A stretch of 64,000 bases of DNA from Thauera sedimentorum (GTDB lineage Bacteria > Pseudomonadota > Gammaproteobacteria > Burkholderiales > Rhodocyclaceae), in assembly GCF_014489115.1 (NCBI RefSeq), contig NZ_JACTAH010000001.1, forward strand, positions 1,674,001-1,738,000, written 5' to 3'. Under the pieces are notes generated by a model. It was not told the origin of the DNA. It did not search any database and was given only the letters and a program-made list of their open reading frames with translations. The position numbers and the translations under genes are program-made. This document shows, piece after piece, positions 58,363-64,000 of this stretch. The number at the start of each line of letters is the position of its first letter. Positions within the stretch are counted from its first letter, which is position 1.

Positions 58363-58938
58363 ATGAAACTCGTCCTCGCCTCCACCTCGGCCTACCGCCG
58401 GATGCTGCTCGAACGCTTCGGCACCCCTTTCGAAACCGCCCGCCCGGACGTGGATGAGGCGCCGCTGCCCGGCGAAGCGCCGCCGCAGACCGCCGAACGC
58501 CTGGCCGTCGAGAAGGCGCGCGCGGTCGCCGCCGCCCATCCGGACGCATTGATCATCGGCAGCGACCAGGTCGCCCACCTCGGCGACGAGGTGTTCGGCA
58601 AACCGGGCACGGTCGAGCGCGCCATCGCTCAGCTGCAGCGCATGCGCGGCCAGACCGTGGTGTTCCACACCGCGCTGGCGGTGCTCAATACCGCCAGCGG
58701 ACGCGTGCAGTGCGAAGGCGTTCCCACCGTAGTGCGCTTTCGCGACCTGTCCGACGCCGAGATCGTCCGCTACGTCGAGAAGGAACGCCCGCTCGACTGC
58801 GCCGGTAGCGCCAAGTCCGAAGGACTGGGCATCACCTTGCTCGAGGCCCTGTCCGGCGACGACCCCACCGCACTGATCGGCCTGCCGCTGATCGCACTCT
58901 CCCGCATGCTGCGCACGGAAGGCGTCGAACTGCCATGA
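58363..58938 (+). CDS. Maf-family nucleotide pyrophosphatase (YceF type)
   Basis: A 191-residue Maf protein that hydrolyses modified or non-canonical nucleoside triphosphates; the YceF subgroup prefers 7-methyl-GTP. LVLASTSAYRRMLLERFG is the conserved N-terminal site, with IIGSDQVAHLGDEVFGKPG and SAKSEGLGITLLEALSGDDPTALIGLPL downstream. The ATG at 58363 is chosen as the conserved start; another ATG 39 bases earlier is in frame. It overlaps the next gene by ATGA. Confidence 0.93.
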   Translation: MKLVLASTSAYRRMLLERFGTPFETARPDVDEAPLPGEAPPQTAERLAVEKARAVAAAHPDALIIGSDQVAHLGDEVFGKPGTVERAIAQLQRMRGQTVVFHTALAVLNTASGRVQCEGVPTVVRFRDLSDAEIVRYVEKERPLDCAGSAKSEGLGITLLEALSGDDPTALIGLPLIALSRMLRTEGVELP

Positions 58939-59651
58939 GCACGCCTCGCGGCACGCTGTACCTCATTCCGGTCAGCCTCGGCCCGGTGCCCTGGCAGCAC
59001 TTCCTGCCGCAGCAGGTCCAGCACACCGCCGCCGGGCTTGCCCACTTCGTGGTCGAGAACGCCAAGACCGCGCGCGCGCAATTGAAGTTGCTGGACTTCC
59101 CCGGTGCGCTGCGCGACACCGAGATCCACGAACTGCCGCGCGAGGACACGCCCGCGGCGCTCGACGCCCTGCTCGCCCCGGCGCTGGCCGGCCACGACAT
59201 CGGCCTGATGTCGGAAGCCGGCTGCCCGGCGGTGGCCGACCCCGGCGCCCGCCTGGTGGCGCGTGCGCACGCGCTCGGCCTGCGGGTCGTGCCCCTGGTC
59301 GGCCCCTCGTCCATCCTGCTCGCGCTGATGGCCTCGGGCCTCAACGGCCAGAGCTTCGCCTTCCACGGCTACCTGCCGGTCAATGATGCCGAGCGCGACA
59401 ACCGCCTGCGCGCCCTGGAGGACGAGTCGCGGCGCGCACAGCGCACGCAGATCTTCATCGAGACACCGTATCGCAACGAGCGCATGCTCGACGCCCTGCT
59501 GCGGGTGTGCCGCCCGGAGACCCGGCTGTGCGTGGCGCGCGATCTGACCACCGCGGACGAATGGATCTGCAGCCAGACCGTCGCGCAATGGCGCAAGGCA
59601 CCGCGCCCCGACCTGACACGCCGGCCCGCGCTGTTCCTGATCCTCACCTGA
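58935..59651 (+). CDS. Tetrapyrrole-methylase-family SAM methyltransferase (RsmI paralogue)
   Basis: A 238-residue member of the tetrapyrrole methylase superfamily: GTLYLIPVSLGPVPWQ at the N-terminus, GLMSEAGCPAVADPGARLV (conserved PxxxDPG site) and VPLVGPSSILLALMASGLNGQSFAFHGYLP. It resembles RsmI (16S rRNA C1402 2'-O-methylase) but is shorter, lacks the RsmI C-terminal domain, and carries ETPYRNERML where RsmI also has an ETP-R motif. The usual partner here is Maf, with which it overlaps. The substrate is unknown. Confidence 0.85.
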   Translation: MSTPRGTLYLIPVSLGPVPWQHFLPQQVQHTAAGLAHFVVENAKTARAQLKLLDFPGALRDTEIHELPREDTPAALDALLAPALAGHDIGLMSEAGCPAVADPGARLVARAHALGLRVVPLVGPSSILLALMASGLNGQSFAFHGYLPVNDAERDNRLRALEDESRRAQRTQIFIETPYRNERMLDALLRVCRPETRLCVARDLTTADEWICSQTVAQWRKAPRPDLTRRPALFLILT

Positions 59652-59696
59652 TCGCGGGCCAGTCCGCGTCCGCCCGGCGATAACGGCCGGACGGGC

Positions 59697-59768
59697 GTAG
59701 GAAGGGCCTTGCCCGCGATGCAACGTTCGCCCTGCCACAGGCCGTATCGCGGCCAAGGCCGCTCCTAC
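59697..59768. repeat. REP-like inverted repeat, copy 4
   Basis: The left arm GTAGGAAGGGCCTTGCCCGC plus GATG (59697-59720) and the right arm ATCGCGGCCAAGGCCGCTCC plus TAC (59746-59768) flank 25 bases. It lies between the convergent methyltransferase and Rieske genes. The right edge carries the TAG stop of the Rieske gene. Confidence 0.85.
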
Positions 59769-60148
59769 ATGCAAACCTCGGGCCGTCCGTTCGCGCCGTC
59801 CTCATGCTCGCACACGAACACCGATCCGTCGCGCTCGAAGACCTCCACCGCCTGCAGGCGCGCGCCCTTGCACGGCCCCATTTCGCAACGCCCGCCGCGC
59901 ACGTCGTAGTGCGCGCCGTGCGACGAGCAGATCAGGTAGTGCCCGGTCAGATCGAAGAAGCGCCCGGGTTGCCAGTCGAGTTCGATCGGCACATGGGCAC
60001 AACGGTTGAGATAGGCGTACACCTTGCCGAAATAACGCACCGCAAAGGCCGCCTGCCGCTCGCCGTGGCGCAGCACTTCGAAACGCACCCCGTCGCCGCC
60101 ATCCAGCAGATCGGCGGACGCACAGATCAGGCGTTCTCGTGCAGCCAT
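59765..60148 (-). CDS. Rieske [2Fe-2S] domain protein
   Basis: A 127-residue stand-alone Rieske protein. Iron-sulfur ligands are in NRCAHVPIEL (C-x-H) and CSSHGAHYD (C-x2-H), with a second CEMGPCKGARL segment as in the ferredoxin-type Rieske family. There is no signal peptide, so it is probably a soluble electron carrier. It overlaps the HAD gene upstream by 22 bases. The gene string rluC-HAD-Rieske recurs in betaproteobacteria, often with a signal peptide peptidase gene next, which is absent here. The stop codon is in a REP-like repeat. Confidence 0.9.
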   Translation of the reverse strand: MAARERLICASADLLDGGDGVRFEVLRHGERQAAFAVRYFGKVYAYLNRCAHVPIELDWQPGRFFDLTGHYLICSSHGAHYDVRGGRCEMGPCKGARLQAVEVFERDGSVFVCEHEDGANGRPEVCM

Positions 60149-60783
60149 GAGGACAGCGCCTGCGGGGTGTGCACACAGGCCAGGGGGCGCTCGGCCTCCA
60201 GCACCTCGCGCGGATGCGCGCCGAAGCTCACCGCCAGCCCGGCCACCCCGGCGTTCTTCGCCATCTGCAGGTCGTGAGTGGTGTCGCCCACCATCAGCGC
60301 GCGCTCCGGCACCACCCCGAGTTCGTCCATCAACTGCTCGAGCATCGCCGGATGCGGCTTGGAAAAGCACTCGTCGGCGCAGCGGGTGGCATGAAAGTAA
60401 GGACCGAGCCTGGAATGCTCGAGCGCCCGATTAAGCCCGATCCGGCTCTTGCCGGTCGCCACCGCGAGCATGCGCCCGCGCCCGGCTAGGGATTCGATCA
60501 TCTCGAAAGCACCGGGGAACAGGGTGAGTTCGTGGTCGCGCGACAGGTAATGATGGCGATAACGCTCCACCATGCGCGGATAGTCGCTCTCCGGCAGTTC
60601 CGGCACCGCGTGGCGCAGCGCGTCGCCCAGCCCCAGGCCGATGACGTGCCGGGCACGCGACTCCGGCGGCTCGGGCAGGCCGAGATCCCGGCAGGCGGCC
60701 AAGATGGACGAAACGATGGCCGCCGCCGAGTCGAGCAGCGTGCCGTCCCAGTCGAAAACGATGAGTTCGAAACGTTCAGCCAT
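60127..60783 (-). CDS. HAD-family hydrolase (phosphoglycolate phosphatase-like)
   Basis: A 218-residue HAD phosphatase. Motif I is VFDWDGTLLDS, motif II VATGKS, the motif III lysine is in SKPHPAML and motif IV is MVGDTTHDLQMAKNAG. The alpha-helical cap matches subclass I, like Gph and pyrophosphatase PpaX. It probably dephosphorylates small phosphorylated metabolites. The start ATG overlaps the rluC stop by eight bases. The substrate cannot be read from sequence. Confidence 0.92.
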   Translation of the reverse strand: MAERFELIVFDWDGTLLDSAAAIVSSILAACRDLGLPEPPESRARHVIGLGLGDALRHAVPELPESDYPRMVERYRHHYLSRDHELTLFPGAFEMIESLAGRGRMLAVATGKSRIGLNRALEHSRLGPYFHATRCADECFSKPHPAMLEQLMDELGVVPERALMVGDTTHDLQMAKNAGVAGLAVSFGAHPREVLEAERPLACVHTPQALSSWLHENA

Positions 60784-61735
60784 TTTCCGGGGCGTCCTCG
60801 GCATCCAGGTGATCGATGAAGGCTTGCAGGTCGTCCGGCAGCGGCGAGCTCAGTTCCAGCTCCTCGCCGCTGAGCGGATGACGGAAGCGCAGGCTGGCCG
60901 CATGCAGGAACATGCGTTTCAGGCCCTCGCCTTCCAGCTTCTTGTTGAGCGCGAAGTCGCCGTACTTGTCGTCGCCGCAAAGGGGAAAGCCGAGGTGCGC
61001 CAGATGCACCCTGATCTGATGTGTGCGCCCGGTCTTCAGTTCCACCTCGAGCAGACTGAAGCGCGCCCAGCGCCGCAGCAGGCGTACGATCGAGTGCGAA
61101 GGCTTGCCTTCCTCGCTCACCCGCACCCGTCGTTCGCCATCGGGCGTCAGATACTTGAACAGCGGCACCTTGATGTGCTGCAGCGGGTTGTTCCAGCGCC
61201 CCGGCACCAGGGTTAGATAGCGCTTCTCCATGCGCCCTTCGCGCATCATGTCGTGCAGCGCGGTGAGCGCGGAGCGCTTCTTGGCGATGATCAGCAGGCC
61301 GGAGGTCTCGCGGTCGAGGCGGTGGGCGAGCTCCAGCATGCGCGCCTCCGGGCGCTGGCTGCGCAGCTGTTCGATGACCCCGTAGCTCACCCCGCTGCCG
61401 CCATGCACCGCCTTGCCCGCGGGCTTGTCCACCACCACCAGCGCGTCGTCCTCCCACGCCACCGGCAGCGGCTTGCCGGCCGGCGCCGGGGCGCTGGCGG
61501 TGGGCTGGGCGACCCGGATCGGCGGGATGCGCACCTCGTCGCCTTCGACCAGGCGGTAGGTCTGCTGCACCCGACGGCCGTTCACCCGCACTTCGCCGCC
61601 GCGCAGGATGCGGTAGATATGACTCTTGGGCACCCCCTTGGCGAGCCGCATCAGGAAATTGTCGATGCGCTGGCCAGCCGCGGCCTCGTCGATCCGCTCG
61701 TGCCGTACCGCAATCGCTTTGCCTTGTATCGTCAT
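60776..61735 (-). CDS. rluC: 23S rRNA pseudouridine synthase RluC
   Basis: A 319-residue RluA-family enzyme; RluC modifies 23S rRNA at positions 955, 2504 and 2580 in E. coli. It has an S4 RNA-binding domain (AAGQRIDNFLMRLAKGVPKSHIYRILRGGEVRVNG), the catalytic Asp in LAHRLDRETSGLLI, and LKTGRTHQIRVHLAHLG near the C-terminus. It is divergent from rne, the same arrangement as in E. coli, which supports the RluC rather than RluD label. Confidence 0.94.
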   Translation of the reverse strand: MTIQGKAIAVRHERIDEAAAGQRIDNFLMRLAKGVPKSHIYRILRGGEVRVNGRRVQQTYRLVEGDEVRIPPIRVAQPTASAPAPAGKPLPVAWEDDALVVVDKPAGKAVHGGSGVSYGVIEQLRSQRPEARMLELAHRLDRETSGLLIIAKKRSALTALHDMMREGRMEKRYLTLVPGRWNNPLQHIKVPLFKYLTPDGERRVRVSEEGKPSHSIVRLLRRWARFSLLEVELKTGRTHQIRVHLAHLGFPLCGDDKYGDFALNKKLEGEGLKRMFLHAASLRFRHPLSGEELELSSPLPDDLQAFIDHLDAEDAPENG

Positions 61736-62145
61736 CCTGAAATATACTTGCCGCTCGGTTTGTTCCGGTTGCGTCGACGCCCCTGCCGCAAGAAGCGCAG
61801 GCGGTCGGACGACGATGAGCCCTACAGGTGTGCTCCCGGACTGCCGAAGCGCCACACCGGCGCCCAAAAAGGCGTCGATGGTAACGCAAACCGCAATCTT
61901 CGACACACTCCAGCTTCACCGCTGGACCTTGACGCGTCACTCACACGCAGGAATCAAATGTTTCCGCGCGACAGCCGACAACACGGCTGTGCCGGGGAAA
62001 CAAGAGAGTATCGACCAGCCGACCCATCACAGCCTGAAACCAGACGGATGCAAGTAGCCCTACCCAACCGCTCCTGATCCCGTAAAGCGCGATGGTGCGC
62101 GCCGTTCGTCCTGCCCGTGGGTGTTTCGCGGGAGAACGATCAAAA
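61736..62145 (+). promoter_or_regulatory. 410-bp divergent rluC/rne region, probable rne 5' UTR
   Basis: No gene is evident. In E. coli a long structured rne leader mediates feedback by RNase E; the same length and position here suggest a comparable leader, although I cannot show the conserved hairpins. GGGAGA lies about eight bases before the rne ATG. An AATATACTTG element near 61742 could serve the rluC promoter. Confidence 0.45.
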
Positions 62146-64000
62146 ATGAAGCGCATGCTTTTCAATGCGACGCAGGCCGAGGAACTGCGCGTCGCGATCG
62201 TGGATGGTCAGAAACTGATCGACCTCGATATCGAATCGGCCGCCAAGGAACAACGCAAGAGCAACATCTACAAGGCAGTCATCACCCGCCTCGAGCCCAG
62301 CCTCGAAGCCGCCTTCGTGGACTACGGCGCGGACCGCCACGGCTTCCTGCCGTTCAAGGAAATCTCGCGCAGCTACTACCAGCCCGGCGCGGACGGCAAG
62401 TCCAGCATCAAGGAAGCCCTGCGCGAAGGCCAGGAACTGATCGTCCAGGTCGAGAAGGACGAGCGCGGCAACAAGGGCGCGGCGCTGACCACCTACATCT
62501 CGCTGGCCGGCCGCTACCTGGTGCTGATGCCCAACAACCCGCGCGGTGGCGGCGTTTCCCGTCGCGTCGAGGGTGACGAGCGCGCCGAGCTGCGCGAGGT
62601 CATGGACCAGCTCGAAGTGCCCTCCGGCATGAGCCTGATCGCCCGCACCGCCGCCATCGGCCGCAGCGCCGAAGAGCTGCAGTGGGACCTCAACTACCTG
62701 CTGCAGCTGTGGCGCGCGATCGACGGCGCGGCCCAGTCGCAGGCCGGCGCCTTCCTGATCTACCAGGAAGGCAGCCTGGTGATCCGTGCCATCCGCGACT
62801 ACTTCCAGCCCGACATCGGCGAGATCCTGATCGACACCGATGACGTGTACGAGCAGGCGCGCCAGTTCATGGCGCACGTGATGCCGAACAACGTCAATCG
62901 CGTGAAGCGCTACCACGACGACGTGCCGCTGTTCTCTCGCTTCCAGATCGAGCACCAGATCGAGTCGGCCTATTCCCGCCAGGTGAACCTGCCTTCCGGC
63001 GGCGCCGTGGTCATCGACCACACCGAGGCGCTGGTTTCCATCGACGTGAACTCCGGCCGCGCCACCAAGGGCGCGGACATCGAGGAAACCGCCTTCCGCA
63101 CCAACCTGGAAGCGGCCGACGAGATCGCCCGCCAGCTGCGCCTGCGCGACCTGGGCGGCCTGATCGTCATCGACTTCATCGACATGGAGTCGCAGAAGAA
63201 CCAGCGCGAGGTGGAGAACCGCCTGCGCGATGCGCTGCGTCACGACCGCGCCCGCGTGCAGACCGGCAAGATCAGCCGTTTCGGCCTGCTGGAGCTGTCC
63301 CGCCAGCGCCTGCGCCCGGCGCTCGCCGAGACCAGCTACATCCCCTGCCCGCGCTGCAACGGCACCGGCCACATCCGCAGCACCGAATCCTCCGCGCTGC
63401 ACATCCTGCGCATCCTCGAAGAGGAAGCGATGAAGGAGAACACCGGCGCGGTGCACCTGCAGGTGCCGGTCGACGTCGGCACCTTCCTGCTCAATGAGAA
63501 GCGGGTGGACATCGCGCGCATCGAGATGCGCCACAAGATCCAGCTGATCATCGTGCCGAACCGCCACCTGGAAACCCCGCAGCACGAGATCATCCGCCTG
63601 CGCCACGACCAGCTGAACCAGGAAGACATCGCCCTGGCCAGCTACCAGATGGCCGCCAAGCCGGAAGAGACCAACGAGCGCCTGCCGGCCAAGCCGGGCG
63701 AAGGCAAGCCTGCCCGCGCGGAAGCTGCGGTCAAGGGCATCTCGCCCGAGCAGCCCGCCCCCACCGTCGAACCCAAGCCCGCCGCGCCGGCCGCAGCCCC
63801 GGCAGCCGCCGCCCAGCCCGGCCTGTTCGGCCGGCTGATGGCCTGGCTGCGTGGCGAGCGCGCTGCACCGGCCGCCGCTGCCGAACCGCCTGCCGCCACC
63901 ACCGAACGCACGACCAAGCGCGAAGGCCGCGGTCGCGGCGACAACCGCCGCGGCGGCCGCAATCGCCGTGATGGCCAGCGCGAGGAAGGCGCAAACCAGC
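62146..64000 (+). CDS. rne: Ribonuclease E (5' part, runs off window)
   Basis: At least 618 residues of the main mRNA-decay and rRNA-processing endonuclease. It starts [21 protein letters not shown]; the S1 domain includes [22 protein letters not shown]. The catalytic metal site is [13 protein letters not shown] and [10 protein letters not shown]; the zinc-link cysteines are [11 protein letters not shown], joining the dimers. After about residue 500 a Pro/Ala-rich disordered region begins, containing a short amphipathic helix ([12 protein letters not shown]) likely to contact the membrane, then an Arg/Gly-rich RNA-binding stretch. The scaffold end is outside the window. Confidence 0.97.
   Translation, partial: MKRMLFNATQAEELRVAIVDGQKLIDLDIESAAKEQRKSNIYKAVITRLEPSLEAAFVDYGADRHGFLPFKEISRSYYQPGADGKSSIKEALREGQELIVQVEKDERGNKGAALTTYISLAGRYLVLMPNNPRGGGVSRRVEGDERAELREVMDQLEVPSGMSLIARTAAIGRSAEELQWDLNYLLQLWRAIDGAAQSQAGAFLIYQEGSLVIRAIRDYFQPDIGEILIDTDDVYEQARQFMAHVMPNNVNRVKRYHDDVPLFSRFQIEHQIESAYSRQVNLPSGGAVVIDHTEALVSIDVNSGRATKGADIEETAFRTNLEAADEIARQLRLRDLGGLIVIDFIDMESQKNQREVENRLRDALRHDRARVQTGKISRFGLLELSRQRLRPALAETSYIPCPRCNGTGHIRSTESSALHILRILEEEAMKENTGAVHLQVPVDVGTFLLNEKRVDIARIEMRHKIQLIIVPNRHLETPQHEIIRLRHDQLNQEDIALASYQMAAKPEETNERLPAKPGEGKPARAEAAVKGISPEQPAPTVEPKPAAPAAAPAAAAQPGLFGRLMAWLRGERAAPAAAAEPPAATTERTTKREGRGRGDNRRGGRNRRDGQREEGANQ

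Noticed and set aside
62140..63606. Reverse open frame across rne
   Set aside because: The forward strand encodes a clear RNase E; the reverse frame is a codon-bias shadow.

Overview
The window looks like a chromosome segment of a high-GC betaproteobacterium, most likely Rhodocyclales (Thauera/Azoarcus type). This is inferred from gene order and protein style, not from a database match. Two kinds of DNA are present: a mosaic, apparently incomplete prophage on the left (about 1-17,630) and conserved chromosome on the right (about 18,160-64,000). A cargo-like island (about 26.8-33.5 kb) sits inside the chromosomal part.

Prophage, 1-17,630. It opens with the C-terminal end of a tyrosine integrase, followed by a RadC-like JAMM protein, an orphan Trp-rich protein, and a tightly overlapped early operon: HTH protein, two small proteins and a RepA/RegA-type ATPase. 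Lambda-like packaging genes follow: Nu1-type small terminase, minor tail protein Z, a Mor-like activator, gpW, portal and GpA-type large terminase. A self-contained HipA/YjjJ-type kinase gene with its own promoter is inserted next, then a coiled-coil protein and a 1300-residue tape measure protein. No capsid, protease, tail tube, fibre or lysis gene is visible. The right end carries a reverse-strand gene of unknown function, a complete tRNA-Leu(UAA), and on the opposite strand a 3' fragment of a second tRNA-Leu with its terminator, which is the likely attachment-site scar.

Chromosome, 18-26.8 kb. A formaldehyde detoxification pair (frmA-fghA) is divergent from a LysR regulator across a palindromic operator. 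Then come a DUF1178 protein, an alkaline-phosphatase-fold enzyme, tRNA-Gly, peptide deformylase and a P2-type cation ATPase. At 26.8-28.6 kb a small ORF and a DEDDh exonuclease/GIY-YIG fusion sit behind a promoter that overlaps a LexA-like box. At 28.9-32.9 kb lies a single 1334-residue protein combining a DUF4365 nuclease-like domain, helical repeats and a PIN-like domain; it resembles a conflict/defence protein and is the strongest candidate for an undescribed system. rtcB, tRNA-Cys and a second identical tRNA-Gly follow.

Housekeeping blocks, 35-64 kb. Reading leftward: rpoE-rseA-rseB-rseC-mucD (envelope stress), a glutaredoxin-like gene, lepA, lepB, a DUF4845 gene, rnc-era-recO-pdxJ-acpS-nagZ, uvrC and pgsA. 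Fatty acid and phospholipid genes yceD-rpmF-plsX-fabH-fabD-fabG-acpP-fabF also read leftward, with hairpins between rpmF/plsX, fabG/acpP and acpP/fabF that probably tune stoichiometry. nadB, maf and a tetrapyrrole-methylase-family gene read rightward. rluC-HAD phosphatase-Rieske read leftward, divergent from rne, which runs off the window end.

Four copies of a REP-like inverted repeat lie between genes. In three of them the conserved GTAGGAGC edge supplies the TAG stop codon of the neighbouring gene.
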